Source: Lamellibrachia columna (lineage: Eukaryota > Annelida > Polychaeta > Sabellida > Siboglinidae). From it: a stretch of 64,000 nucleotides of DNA. The stretch's first letter is position 1, and each line of letters opens with the position of its first letter. The position numbers and the translations under genes were made by a program. The DNA is taken from NCBI GenBank assembly GCA_963662155.1, contig OY759268.1:6421201-6485200 (forward strand), read 5' to 3'. The notes beneath the pieces were generated by a model. The model worked only from the letters and a program-made list of their open reading frames with translations. It had not been told where the DNA came from and made no database searches. This document shows positions 11,786-23,318 of this stretch, piece after piece.

Positions 11786-11861
11786 CTTTACAAATTTACT
11801 TTTTATTAGTCCAGATTCTCTCTGCGTGTCTGTGTGTGTCTTTGCATGTGTGCGACTGGCA

Positions 11862-11944
11862 TGTCCCTGGTGTCAGTTGGGGCATAGTATGTCCCTGGTG
11901 TCAGTTGGGGCATAGTATGTCCCTGGTGTCAGTTGGGGCATAGT
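11862..11944. repeat. 28-bp tandem repeat, three copies
   Basis: Three copies of GTCCCTGGTGTCAGTTGGGG followed by CATAGTAT. Confidence 0.93.
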
Positions 11945-11947
11945 AGA

Positions 11948-12315
11948 CTAGACTTGGGGTCAATTACAAATACCAATGTCAACTCAAAAATACCAATTCC
12001 ATATTGAAATAAAAGTTTGCAAATAGAGCAACCACAAACATACTCAAAGCCCAAAACTAATATATTTTAGAGCAGCTTTTATTTAATTTCTGCATATTAT
12101 GCTACACAACGGTAAACAAATATGGCATATGCATCGATTGCTTTGGGTCTTGGTAGTGAATAATTTTAGCTAAAAAGTTTCATGATGTCATTAAAAATGT
12201 AACTGAAACAACCAATTACATTTTCACCAATTCCAATTACTCTTAAAAACAAAATAACAATTCAAATACTGGAACTGGTGTTTCAATTCCAATTATATTG
12301 TAATTAACCAAGTCT
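11948..12315. mobile_element. MITE-like element with short terminal inverted repeats
   Basis: It begins CTAGACTTGGGGTCAATTAC and ends TGTAATTAACCAAGTCTGG, an imperfect inverted pair. The interior carries repeated CCAATTCCAATT motifs and no ORF. The right half matches 1960-2095. The termini suggest a hAT-like non-autonomous element, but no clear 8-bp target duplication was seen. Confidence 0.5.
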
Positions 12316-12344
12316 GGTACTTCATAGTTAAAGGTGTTTCTCAC

Positions 12345-12442
12345 CTGTGTGAAGCACGGCCTATGTAAAACATGCATGGCCTGTGTGAAGGAGCTGTGTA
12401 AAACATGCATGGCCTGTGTGAAGCAGTCTGTGTAAAACATGG
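12345..12442. repeat. Short irregular tandem repeat
   Basis: About three degenerate copies of a unit of roughly 38 bases built on GTGTAAAACATGCATGGCCT and GTGTGAAG. Confidence 0.8.
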
Positions 12443-15079
12443 CCTGTCAGTTGGGCCAATCGATGACAGCAGCATTCCACATTTCAGTTGGAACATCACA
12501 GTTTTTAGGTCACGTTTCAAAACAACTTTGTACCAAACATGAGTTCTGCAGACTGATAATTTTTTCCTTGCAACTCGTAAAAGAAGACATACAGGCCCTG
12601 TATATAAATGAGTGGACAGTTATAGTTATCTTTTTGGTTTTGTCCTTGGCAAAAACAATCAGTTAGTCAGTAAGAGGTTATGGTTATACTGATTACACCT
12701 GGTCATATGAATGTTTATGAATTGCTAAAAATTAAAACAAACAGGATTTCCATAAATGTCGATATCTACAAACTGTGAACTCAGTACCAAAACAACATTT
12801 TATCTCCTCTATTCAGATTCACAATACTATTCTATAACTATGAGCACTCTGTCAGTTAGGTTTATTTATTCAGTGATATGCATGAATAATTTTTACGACA
12901 CCTTAGGCACAGAACATCTACAAAAGCATGCACTGGTCAGGTAATTTTAACAAAAACTCCAGTCAATGTACCAATATGTCCAAATCAACAGGTCAGACAA
13001 CACAATGTGAGACTGACCACAGAGAATAAACAGCTGTCCAGTCTTTGTCTTTGGCCACTTAGCACTGACTAGTCCAGGTGCACTTTCCATTATCTCCAGA
13101 GGTCATCTCTAGCACTAGCTGGACATGCATCAGTGAGTCTAGGTCAGGCAGATGGTCCTGTGTTTGGGGACCATATCAAAGTACCAGGGGACATTTCAAC
13201 ATGACACCCTTCACCTAACAGCAGTAGGTAAGCAATAACTATGCGGCTAGCATTGTAAAACTCAGGAAATGCCAATTGGTAAATTCAGGAAAGGCTTTAA
13301 GGTAAAGTGAAACACTGGTCAAATATGTCATCTAAATGATGCAAGACATTGTCTAGTACAGTGTGGTAATTTTAACGCAGAAAAAACAGTCAGATAAGAC
13401 TGCCAACTAACCCTGACATTGCCACCCAAAAGGTACATTTCATATATTATGGGATGATAAAAAGCCTCATATAAAAAACTGCTTGCGAGATCAAGCTGAA
13501 AAATTGGGAACACACTGGAAATTATGACTCGTGAGAAATTTTTAGGCAAGCGTACATAAAATGAACCATTGAGAGAAACACTGTCAACCTGTCACCAGAC
13601 CTGTGAGGAATTCAAGGACGACCCTGACATATTGACTGTGTGAACTGATAAGTACTGACTTTATACTGATTTTATACTGTTGAATCAAAGCATGGATTAC
13701 ACATTTCTGGTACTTACACTGTGGGTAGTCAAAAGTGAACCATTACATAGAAATTAGATATCACACAGCACATTTAAACATTTCACACCACAAGGATGTG
13801 GTGTCAGCCAAAGGTCGACATGGGGGAGAGTGCGGGATGGGACAACCCCTTCCTGCTAGGGGGTCTGGGGACCTCCCTATTGAAAATTTTAAAAGTAAGA
13901 TGCTTGTGGTGAATTCTGAGACACTTTGGAGCCAAAACAAAATGTTCAAAATCAGAACTCTCACAAGGAGCAAAATAAAAATTCTGACTTTTCCTAAAAC
14001 AAAATACATTTCAGATTGGGAGGAGTGGGGGAGGGGTCAACCTACAGGGTTATCTAACAGCTATGCTACAGACTGCTTGATCCATCTATCCATCTGGTCT
14101 GGTCATGGTTTTGAACGTGCTTAACAAGTGTCATCAACATTTTGACAGTTGGGTTCCACTATACGTGTAAGTTTTATATTTTAATAGAATCTCAATTCTT
14201 AAGTCTTCTTATGTAGATTCTAGCTTTAATTGAAAATATTTTGTCAGATTTATTTATTTTAAATAGCCTGTCCCCACTAAAGAAAAACTCTTATTTGTTG
14301 TGAATGATATTTAACGTCATCCTCTCACCCCCCCTCCATTCAAAACACGATATATAAAATAAGCACATATTAGATTTAGTGCATATTATCACCCACTAAA
14401 CATCCGTGAAAAAGCTCAAAATCTAATTTCTAGAGTTACCCTCTTAATTAATGAATTAATGGGTGGGACACATGAAAACAACTTCAGATATAAATTAGAC
14501 TCTGAATAATTTTATGCGTCATCACGAATGTAGAGAAAAAACTGAGGAAGAGTCGACGTAGGCCATAATTAGAATTTTTGCCTCCCCCCGATTGGATACA
14601 TGGATAGTGAAAAGTAACCTATTTTTAAAATCGATTTCTGATCAAATTAATAGATGGGGCAAAAAATATAGCTTTCAATGGGGTATATATATGAACTGGA
14701 TGTTCAACTGAAGTGATTTATACCTTTCCTGTTCATTTGGCAGCCATTGGCAAGATGTGCAGATACAAGTTGTGTTTCTTTTAAATGATCCCATTGGTGA
14801 AGAGGGCCAACACACTGCATATTCATCTAATCACAGTGATCGTATCGAAAATAGTTGGAGAAATGTTTGTTGACGTCAATGGGAATTAACAAGTGGGTAC
14901 AGTTTTCCAGCAAAAACATGATCATCATATACCCCCGAAATTTGTTAACCAGATTCACACATAAACGTTATTTTTGGCCCTGAAAAAACCGGAAATCAGA
15001 TGTTATTCTACATTCTAAGGAACCAGTGACCTATTATTGGTTGATGACTACAAACATTCATCAACAGTTGACTATATAC
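12443..15079. other. Long intronic stretch, no gene seen
   Basis: The 5' part of the inferred 9.5-kb intron between exons B and C. AT-rich with G-rich patches near 13820-13870 and 14025. The ORFs here are short, have no recognisable domain and lack convincing splice sites. No transposon identified. Confidence 0.4.
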
Positions 15080-15207
15080 CTGCTCGGCATCTGGCTCTAG
15101 ACCAACATCCTTGTAGAACTGTCTGACGTCTTCCTTTATCTCAGCGCCGTTTGAAGATCCCCGCTTTCCTGGTGTATTAGGAACACACTTGATGCCGTTT
15201 ATTTCAG
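15080..15207 (-). CDS. Exon B of the unidentified minus-strand gene
   Basis: A 128-bp block bounded by TTTTATACAG| (acceptor) and GAGCAG|GTATATAG (donor) on the minus strand. It reads EINGIKCVPNTPGKRGSSNG, then AEIKEDVRQFYKDVGLEPDAEQ. The two leading bases complete the codon left open by exon A, and it ends in phase 0 as exon C requires. The amphipathic, charged second half could form a helix (VRQFYKDVG). I do not recognise the family. The even codon use, lack of internal stops and phase match with two neighbours make this a credible exon. Confidence 0.6.
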
Positions 15208-15611
15208 CTGTATAAAACATAATCATAGAAACATTACTCCTTGTCGAGTACGTATACAAAACAAATACGACATATTTTGACGTAAAAAAATACAATCATC
15301 AAAACTGTCATAAGCAGTAACCATAATATATATACATGTGTGTATATATATTTATACTTAGCATACATGCAGGAATCGTTCTGAAAAGACATACATCTGC
15401 CCTTCATGCACACCAGAGGCATAACATGGTCACTTTACATAACGTGGCAATTGTGACCATTACAGTTCATTTCATATTAGGCCAGTAATTATATTTGCAG
15501 TGTTTTTATTATTCAGTACATTTGATATTGCTTCCTCGATAATTTGTTTTGCACGGAATATGAGGTGTAAGCTATCTAAATAAACAAAACAAGGTATTGA
15601 GTCTATCATAC

Positions 15612-15657
15612 GCTTCATGGTCATGCCACTACTGTCTGACTGGTCGGAAGATGACAT
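15612..15657 (-). CDS. Exon A: start codon of the minus-strand gene
   Basis: It reads MSSSDQSDSSGMTMK plus one base, then |GTATGATAG as donor. An in-frame TAA lies three codons upstream of the ATG (TAA AAG ATC ATG), so 15657 is the first possible start in this frame. Position -3 is A. With exon B it encodes MSSSDQSDSSGMTMKPEING. The Ser-rich, disordered N-terminus fits a nuclear or cytosolic protein, but that is only suggestive. The intron to exon B is 404 bp. A decayed open stretch at 15735-15890 on the same strand could be 5' UTR. Confidence 0.5.
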
Positions 15658-16500
15658 GATCTTTTATATTCCGCCACTTTGAAAGCACAAGCTGGAAGAC
15701 AAATTCTGGTTTGAAATGACTTACAAAAAAAACAGACTGTCTTGTCAACGACAACGCTTTGGTTGTCGATGTCGACAACGTCCCCAATGTCACCGGTCTC
15801 GGCACTCTCGGGCACATTGCAAGTTTTCATAATTGCCTCAGCAACAACAGTCTCAGCTACTGCTTGTCTCTCTTTAGCGCACCTGACTAAGGTACGGGAA
15901 TTTGTCTTTTTTGGGGCGGCATCGCAACAGCATGTGGCTCGATCAGCAACAAATTAGGGGAGGACTATTTGTTCACCCTAATGATGCACCACACTAGTGG
16001 ATAAATGACATACCATCCAAACGGCAAAACTATGAAAATCACAGAGCAATACAATACTCCACCGCAACTCTGAATAAAATATTAATCGTGCAGTACCTAA
16101 ATCGCAATGTGTGCGTTTGCGTTCAAACACTGACTGCACTTAAATTTTCTCAGATAAAAACGGCAGAATTATACATCACTATTATATATATATGCGTCAC
16201 TAGGGTACACGCTGCAAAATACAATGCAGTATTAAAAAATATGATGTGTCAATGATGCAAGGCCGCCTCTCGGATCGATCCCTGTACATGTATGCTAAAT
16301 ATAACAAATATACACAGTTACATTGTGACCATATAATTTTTTTTATTAATAAACTGTCGTTGTCAAAATAGTCAGTTTCTCGCATTACAATTTGTGTGCT
16401 ACTAAGTAATAACCAAAAAATTTATTTAAAAAGAAATGTCAGCTTTTAAATGTGGAGCTTTCATTAAAAAACATCAGAGGTCCACATAGATCTGTGTATA
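15658..16500. other. Upstream region of the minus-strand gene
   Basis: Probably 5' UTR and promoter of the minus-strand gene, since the next start on the other strand is at 17544. A good donor, TTTTTTTT|GTAAGTC, occurs on the minus strand near 15725, after the open stretch KTCNVPESAETGDIGDVVD. The next acceptor is only about 33 bases on, too close for a normal intron. No TATA box or CpG cluster stands out. Confidence 0.35.
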
Positions 16501-17045
16501 CTGGCATCGCCTAATATGTCATGCAGTAGAATTTCATTCAACTGTGCATGTGCTTATCGGTACGTTCTTATGTAGTGTGGTATCCAGTCCTTGGTACTGC
16601 TCAAAGCACTTTACACTTCACCCCCTGGCAGACCTGTTCATTCCAACGCTATTTAGACTTCTCTGGGAAGCATTCAGCCATGCGGCAATTACTGCCCAGA
16701 CTATTCTTTCTGATATACATCTGTCTGTAGCCAGATACTCATTTATACAGCTGAGTGAACTGTGGCAATGTGGGATGAAGGAAATTACCAAAGCTTCGAA
16801 ACGGCAGCAAGAAGATTCGAACCCAGGTTCTCTCAATTGAGAGACTGACCGCTACGCTACCGCGCCCCACTTGTTAATCCCGGTTGCGCTGGTTAACATG
16901 TCAGCCTTTAGTTAACCGGAGTAATGATCAGAATCCCACTTTTAGAACACATTCTGAGCTTTTAGCTAAATTTTTTCCATCTTTTTTTAGGTCCACAACA
17001 ATGACCTTTGTTTCATTTTAAATTCTGAAGACGAACATCTGATCA
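16501..17045. repeat. Dispersed repeat interrupted by a SINE
   Basis: The outer parts (16501-16561 and about 16871-17045) match 21424-21670, which has no insert. Shared blocks include GCTTATCGGT, GCGCTGG-TAACATGTC, CCCACTTTTAGAACAC and GACCTTTGTTTC. Confidence 0.65.
16556..16876 (-). mobile_element. tRNA-derived SINE
   Basis: Read on the minus strand, it starts GGGGCGCGGTAGCGTAGCGG (RNA polymerase III A box) and has GGTTCGAATC (B box) about 50 bases in. It is therefore a tRNA-like promoter head, not a tRNA gene. A central region, GCTGAATGCTTCCCAGAGAA, follows, then a tail with TGTAAAGTGCTTTGAGC and ATAAGAACGTACCG. The 3' half recurs at 18437-18556. The flanks TGCTTATCGGT and TTGTTAATCCCGGT look like a decayed target duplication. 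SINEs are non-autonomous and rely on a partner LINE. Confidence 0.75.
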
Positions 17046-17543
17046 TTAAGGAACCAAACGGACCCTACAATCAGAACAATACTAAGATAAGGTATCCCAG
17101 GCTGGGCTAAGGCATGTTGGTTAGATTTCTTAACATGAATTATGTCTATCGTCTTCTCTGTTATGACACATGCAAGTTTGCAACTGCCAACTGTCATCCT
17201 AATTTCCTAAACCACAGCCCGTGAAAGTTTCTATAAATACGCACACACTATCTTCCCAGCAAACATATCCTAATACATTCAGAAATAGCATCTCCATTTG
17301 TTCTGTTAATCACTTAGTGATAGTCTAGAAGAAATCAAGAGAAAAAAGTCGGGAATTACCATCATCAATCCACAAGCTCGTCAGTGTTGTGTTCGATGAC
17401 GCCATTGCTTAGCATTAGACTTGAAATTGTCCGATGTGCTAAGCTCAAGGGCGACTGGAAGTGCTCACTTAAACTAATTAGCTGATACGAAGTTAAATAC
17501 ATTAGCCTTTTGACCAAGATAATTTTAAATCCCCCCCAACAAA

Positions 17544-17621
17544 ATGGCGACGTCTACCCAAACCTATCCACCGCCGCTTGGTGACCTTTTTGAGTTTATC
17601 CGAAGTGATCGCAAACTTCGG
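17544..17621 (+). CDS. First coding exon of an unidentified plus-strand gene
   Basis: CAACAAAATGGCG gives a strong start context (A at -3, G at +4). The exon encodes 26 codons, MATSTQTYPPPLGDLFEFIR then SDRKLR, and ends CTTCGG|GTAAGAT, a consensus donor. Codon use is GC-richer than the surroundings. The next exon was not found downstream: 18.3-22.6 kb is repeats, so the gene may continue beyond the visible exons or be split by them. It is divergent from the minus-strand gene starting at 15657, about 1.9 kb away. The protein is not recognised. Confidence 0.5.
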
Positions 17622-18318
17622 GTAAGATAATTGCTCAATTCATATCTCGCCATAGATCCGTGTGCGGTCACGTCGACATGAACAGTTCAACATGATTCAG
17701 AAAACGCCTCCAAAATTAGTGCACCCGCCGACGAAAACTCAACAAAGTTTCCCTATTTTCCACAAATATGAGCTTGGCGGTGACAATCCATCTCCGGAGT
17801 TGATTGGTTCTAAATACCACGTGGTGTCCACTTGACGCATGCGTGTCTCAACTGTGTTTATTTACCTTACAAAACCAAAAAAAAACGTTCTAGACACTAA
17901 CATCCACACTGTATTGTTACAATCATCAAATTACAGTACGTTTTAACTTCGACCTCTGAGACTCTGTCAAGCCGAGGGATATGAAAATACTGATTTTTAA
18001 CTGTAACTCTTTCGCTAAAGAGGGGTAAAAAATATGTATGTATTAATAGTAATACTTATGGACCTGTTATTATCAATAAAGTATACAATTATAACTCTTA
18101 ATAACTGTTTGGTTTTATTATATTAGATAATTAATAAATTATTTTTTAACAAATATTAATGTTTCCACTATAAAGATTTTTCATTCACAAGATGGCACCA
18201 TTGCATCCATAAAGTTCAGATGACACACCCGCTAGATGGCGTTCTAGTTTTTCTAAAACCTCGCATCTCAAAACACATTTTATGACGAAGTGTTGCATGT
18301 TTTTAAAGTACGAGAGTT
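17622..18318. other. Intronic/intergenic stretch, no gene seen
   Basis: Probably the first intron of the plus-strand gene. AT-rich with no identifiable element. Confidence 0.35.
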
Positions 18319-18556
<238 letters not shown>

Positions 18557-18815
18557 ACGTGCGTGCGAAAGTGCGTGCATGCAAGAGTGCGTGCGTGCGA
18601 GTGAGAGTGCGTGCGTGCGAGAGTGCGTGCGTCTATGTGTGCGTAGCACAGTTAAACACGTGAAAAGCATGCGGGGTGTAACGCCTACCCCCTAAATAAT
18701 ATAAACGGACGTGCATATAACAAAGTCCTAACATGTAAACTGGTGCTGCCGCTAGGTGAATGCATTGGGAGAATGCACGAGGAGACTACAGAAACCGTGA
18801 ATATGAAAATTGCAG

Positions 18816-19797
18816 TTAACGTTTTGCAATTTTCAGTAACCAATATAATATGCAACGTTGCAAGTCCAGGCCTATCCACGCTCTGATGTTGTTCTCCCAC
18901 CTCTTCCTCTGTCTTCCTCTTCTTCTTGCTCGCCTGACGGTGCTTTGATGGTCTTTGTCAGGCCGGATGTTCACGAGACTTGCCATTTCACCTAGCTTCC
19001 GTCTCTTTACCATGGCCATGAGATCTTCATATGGTCCGATGGCTTGTTGGATTCTGTTGTAGACCTCTTCGTTGGTTACATGGTCCTCGTATGACATGTA
19101 AAGGATTTTTCAATAGCACCTCATTCCATGGATTATACTCTTTTTTGTTGTTCGGATGTAAGAGTCCATATCTCGCATGCATATCGAAATACTGACATGG
19201 TAAGTGATCGCATCAGTGTTATTTTTGATCGAAGTGTGATGTTTTATCTTTCCGTATTGGTTTCAGTCTTGTCATCGCTGCTGTTGTCTGGGTAATCCTT
19301 GAAATGATCTCAGGTTTGGATCCCTCGCCTGTGACAACTGAACCCAGGTACTTGAACTTGGACACTGTCTCTAATCTGTGTCCCCCCCACGTTGATCTTC
19401 TTTTTGGTGTCATTGGTGTTGTTGGTCATTAGCTTGGTGTCATTGATGTTGTTGGTCATTAGCTAGGTGTCATTGGTGTTGTTGGTCATTAGCTTGGTGT
19501 CATTGATGTTGTTGGTCATTAGCTTGGTGTCATTGGTGTCGTTGGTCATTAGCTTGGTGTCATTGATGTTGTTGGTCATTAGCTTGGTGTCATTGATGTT
19601 GTTGATCATTAGCTTGGTTTTCTTAGCACTAATTTCCATTCCGTAGGACCCAGAAATATGTTATATAGAGTGGGTGAGAGAAGACAGCCCTGGCTGACTC
19701 CAATAGTGGTGCAAAACCATTCCCCCAAGTTGCCATTCACGAGGATTGCGCTGGTGGCCTTGTCATAAAGATGTTCTTTGACTCGCGTTATGGATGT
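18816..19797 (-). mobile_element. RTE-like LINE fragment with deleted RT core
   Basis: Read on the minus strand from 19797 it encodes RT motif GVSQGCLLSPTLYNIFL. It then jumps to ISAKKTKLM and the tandem array, then FKYLGSVVTGEGSKPE and ITQTTAAMTRLKPI. It ends SYEDHVTNEEVYNRIQQAIG, VKRRKLGEM, RRGRQRKRWENNIRAWIG. This order matches the C-terminal half of a common invertebrate non-LTR RT of the RTE-like type. The YADD active-site segment, normally between LSPTLFN and SAEKTKLM, has been deleted. No endonuclease domain is present. Confidence 0.8.
19411..19620. repeat. 30-bp tandem array inside LINE coding sequence
   Basis: Seven copies of TTGGTGTCATTGATGTTGTT followed by GGTCATTAGC with few changes. 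On the minus strand the unit encodes TKLMTNNIND, in frame with the LINE, because 30 is a multiple of three. The motif KTKLMTNN belongs to the LINE protein itself, so the array was seeded from it. Confidence 0.95.
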
Positions 19798-19939
19798 TCA
19801 ATAATAATAAATAATAGTACACGAGTACCACATGGAACGAATCTGGCAGGCGCAGTGGTGACAGTTCAACTGTTCTTTGATTCCTGACCTTATCAGCTAT
19901 AATTATATAGGGCCTTTGTACTATTTGATTGTACAGCGC

Positions 19940-20195
19940 GTTGATCTATTTACAGGAGTATGCGCTATATACTTACTTATATACTTACTTATTTAATCCT
20001 CTTCGTGCGGAAGTGCACATAAGGCCGACACCAGAGCACGCCACTGCAGTCTTCCTCTTGATGTTTTTTCGAGCTTCCCCCAGGTCAGGTTATGTTGTTT
20101 CATGTCTCGCTCCACCCTTCTTCTCAATGTTTCTTTCGGTCTTCCTCTCACCCTTTTTCCACCTGGTGTCCATCTTAGAGTAGTTCTGACAGCCC
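19940..20195 (-). mobile_element. Second LINE C-terminal fragment
   Basis: The minus strand reads VRTTLRWTPGGKRVRGRPKE, then TLRRRVERDMKQHNLTWGKL, EKTSRGRLQWRALVSALCAL and a stop. This is the typical LINE ORF2 C-terminus (GRPxxTWRRxxExD...TWxxLxxxAxxRxxWRxLVxALC). The AAGTAAGTATATA run after the stop resembles its 3' tail. It is a separate family from the neighbouring RTE-like copy. Confidence 0.75.
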
Positions 20196-20199
20196 TTTA

Positions 20200-21423
20200 A
20201 CGGGATTGGGGTCCCACTCAGTAAACAGATAGGGCGTGGGGGGATTACTTACACCCCGCTTTTGTGCTTAGTGAATTTTTAAATGGTCTGTTCTTGTGTA
20301 GTCTTAATTAAGTATCGTTTTTTATTGCAAATTGTTATACTGGAACATTATATAACAGCGACAAGAGTTTTTTGGTCACACTTTTATTACTATAACATGT
20401 ACCAGTTTGCCTTCTACACTGATGTAATTATCCAGACAGACTATTTATTCTGACTGTGCACGCTATGCTGCAGGCATCTTACATTTAATGCTGTGTGCAC
20501 AGTAGTAATTACGTCGAAATTCAACCTGCGCAATAAATTGGATGAATTGCCCATTTTCAACCTCCATAGTTGTTGGTTTTTTTCCACACAAACTTAGAAA
20601 GGGTTGCATGCCCCCGTTATTAACCAAATACACCGGGGATTCATGGGTAATGGAACTGCTTAGGCAGACGAAACCGATGACGGTGTTGCGGCAGTGGCTG
20701 TCACATATGGGCGCCTGCCGCTCCGTCAACTAGAGTCACAGAGGAAGACAGCCAATGCGACGAACTCTAACCAACTGCACTGCATACATATGAGGTGTCT
20801 TGCTTAATATGGGCGTGTTGCCCTTCCCTAACCTACAATTACAAATATTTTTGGTTCTTGCAATATAACGACTCCTGTGTCACCAGTCGTTTTACAAAAC
20901 TTTTTCTCTTGACTAGCACTTGTGTTACATCTGCCTATAAGAAACACTTGTTCATATATTTTTGTGAGGTAGCGCCTATATATTCCCTACATTTAAATGG
21001 CTAAAATGACAAAAACGGCTCTTCTCATCCTTATTTTTATTTGTTGCAGCTAATGTCTAAGAAAACGTACCATGACCGTTAAGACAATAATAAATATTGT
21101 TTTTTAATTTGGACATGTTAAAGGGAAACAACAGTCATGGTTTTGGGCCTATGCCCCTTATATGAGTTACTAAACATAACCATTTGCAAATACAATTAAG
21201 AATATCACACCGGTGGTTTACTAGGAAAACCTTGTTGAACACACAGCATCTTAATTTTACGGGCCGCGCCTTACTGTTAGATCATGAGTGTCATATTTTA
21301 GCAAAATTCGCTCGCCAAATGAAAACATATTTATGTACACTATACTTACCAATTGGATTAGTTGTACTTGTACTTCTGACGAATTACCACGTTTGTTTGA
21401 TACTTTGCGTTGGTTCTGTGCAC
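20200..21423. other. Non-coding stretch, no gene seen
   Basis: No gene, RNA or transposon recognised. ORFs here are short and lack domains or splice context. Confidence 0.35.
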
Positions 21424-21670
21424 GCCGGCATCACTTAATACGTCACAACTAGTCTAGGTTACCAGATTGCGCTTATCGGTCGCGCTGGATAACATGTCTG
21501 CTCTCAGTCAATCGGAGAAATTACCGGAATCTCCCACTTTTAGAACACGTTCTGAGTAAACCACTGAGGTGACATTCTTGATTTTAGTCGCACATGGTTA
21601 GTTTTTATTAGGTACCCAGCCCCAAAAAAACATGACTTTTGTTTCGTTTTAACACAACTTTGGGTCAAAT
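21424..21670. repeat. Uninterrupted copy of the repeat that holds the SINE
   Basis: Matches both flanks of the SINE at 16556-16876. TTGCGCTTATCGGTCGCGCT at 21467-21486 represents the empty insertion site. Confidence 0.6.
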
Positions 21671-21884
21671 ACGAAAGGCTGATGTATGTTACGTACGTCG
21701 TTTTTCATTGTGCTGGTTCAAACTGTGGCACAAATCTCCGTTACCCCCGGGTACGTTTTGCACCGCTTATATGAAGAAAAAAAATAATGTGACTAGCTGG
21801 CAAACTAACGGGTGAATAAACTTGACTTCCCTTTGGCCCCACCCAACACCCCGGCCTCATAAGCCACTGTTTCGGATCGTCATA

Positions 21885-21970
21885 CATAAAGAAACGCATC
21901 GCTATATAAGGTTTCGACCTCTTTCGGGTAAAGGTTTAATCGGCAGTAAACAAACGATGCAGTACAGTCG
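21885..21970. repeat. Short dispersed repeat, copy 1
   Basis: AAGAAACGCATCGC, AAGGTTTCGACC, TTTAATCGG and AGTACAGTCGC recur in the same order at 22830-22925 (AAGGTTTCGACCACTCTCGG, AGTACAGTCGCAAATGACAG). Each copy is about 85-95 bases long and no ORF is conserved. Confidence 0.55.
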
Positions 21971-22254
21971 CTAAATAATAGTTGCACAATTCATCCTTGT
22001 AAATCTAGGCAACACAATGCTGAGACGCTACCATTGTCAACATACGTAAAACCAACGTTTACAATGTCTTGTGCCATTGCCACCTGGCTTTGGGTTGAGA
22101 ATGTTTGCGCCACCACACGACAGCATGACAAACTAATGGCTGCAAGCAAATTGTGTACGCGGTGAAGAGGTTTCCCAAACTGCAACGCGTACAGTAATAC
22201 ATTGTCTTGCACGTATTGTACCCAGGACGCCTCGTTTTTTACCATCACTACGAC

Positions 22255-22570
22255 TACTTCAGCAGTTACACTGGCTTCCTGCTACTTATAGATTCGCATT
22301 TAAACTATCCACTCTTACATATCATGTTGCATCCATTCAACAACAACTTAACTTGGGAAGACTCCTGCAGGTTTCAAATTTCCATGGCATAGGCAGGTCA
22401 GATCATCTATTTCACAACTATCTATTGTTCCTAAAAGTAAGCTTAACTTGGGCAAACGTACTTTCTCTGTAGCTGCACCTAGCGTCTGGAATTAACTCGT
22501 TATCATTTTGAAATCATCTGAAACAATATATCCATTCCGAAAAAAACCGAAGACATATGTATTCCTAATT
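22255..22570 (+). mobile_element. L2-like LINE C-terminal fragment
   Basis: With a few frame changes it reads LHWLPATYRFAFKLSTLTYH at 22268, then KSKLNLGKRTFSVAAPSVWN at 22435-22495. These are the closing motifs of L2-type ORF2 proteins (LHWLPVxxRIxFKLLTLTY and FSVAAPxLWNxLP). Nothing upstream of the thumb region is present, so it is strongly 5'-truncated. Confidence 0.75.
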
Positions 22571-22584
22571 GCATTTCCATCTTA

Positions 22585-22656
22585 AATCTTCGGTGGTCCC
22601 ATGCGTTCACGATAATGAGTAATCTTCGGTGGTCCCATGCGTTCACGATAATGAGT
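22585..22656. repeat. 36-bp direct duplication
   Basis: Two identical copies of AATCTTCGGTGGTCCCATGC followed by GTTCACGATAATGAGT. Confidence 0.95.
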
Positions 22657-22829
22657 AATGATTCTGGTTTGTTGATTGTCTGAGCTCAGGTTCCTTAGGA
22701 TACAGCTGCTATAGAAGTGTGTTATTATAATTACGCTGGCCAATTTTGCCCCCCCCCCGAGATCTTGAAACGCCACTGTTTCTATGAGAGGGGTCAATCA
22801 AATATGTTATCTTCCACTAAAAGTAGTGG

Positions 22830-22925
22830 TACAGAAACGCATCACCAAGCATGTAAGGTTTCGACCACTCTCGGGTGGAGATTTAATCGGAATTAAGTTA
22901 TCGGTGAAGTACAGTCGCAAATGAC
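22830..22925. repeat. Short dispersed repeat, copy 2
   Basis: Partner of 21885-21970; see that entry for the shared blocks. Confidence 0.55.
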
Positions 22926-22934
22926 AGTGGCAGC

Positions 22935-23155
22935 GTTCTTCTCTCCATCCTGTTTTCGCATCAAATGAAATGCGCATGCGTGCTACATGCCTACGACATT
23001 CCGATTATGAAATACACACGCGTCAAATTGTTCATCTGTAAAAAGCGTTCTTCTTCCTGTCGTGTTTTCGCATTGAATGAAATACGCATGCGTGCGACAT
23101 GCCTATACATCATACCGATTACGTCATACCGATTACGAAATACGCATGCGTGATG
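22935..23155. repeat. About 110-bp direct duplication with CGCATGCG motifs
   Basis: Two diverged copies share GTTTTCGCAT-AATGAAAT, GCATGCGTG and ACATGCCTA. Three CGCATGCGTG sites occur, at about 22975, 23087 and 23142. They resemble half to full NRF1 recognition sites, but function is not shown. The region lies just beyond the 3' end of the methyltransferase gene. Confidence 0.6.
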
Positions 23156-23318
23156 CTAGTTCTGCCAGGATGACTGTCTTTTTTGCCGTATTTTGGTGAT
23201 GGGTTATTGGAACATGCCCCCACTTTGGTATTGGTGGGAATGAGTTCGTATATAACGGGGGAGTTGGGTAAACCTGTTGTGCCACATTAAAATACAATTG
23301 TAACCTTTAGCGATTTTG

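Noticed and set aside
16800..16870. A tRNA gene on the minus strand
   Set aside because: A and B boxes are present but no cloverleaf or anticodon arm is convincing, and the sequence continues into a SINE body.
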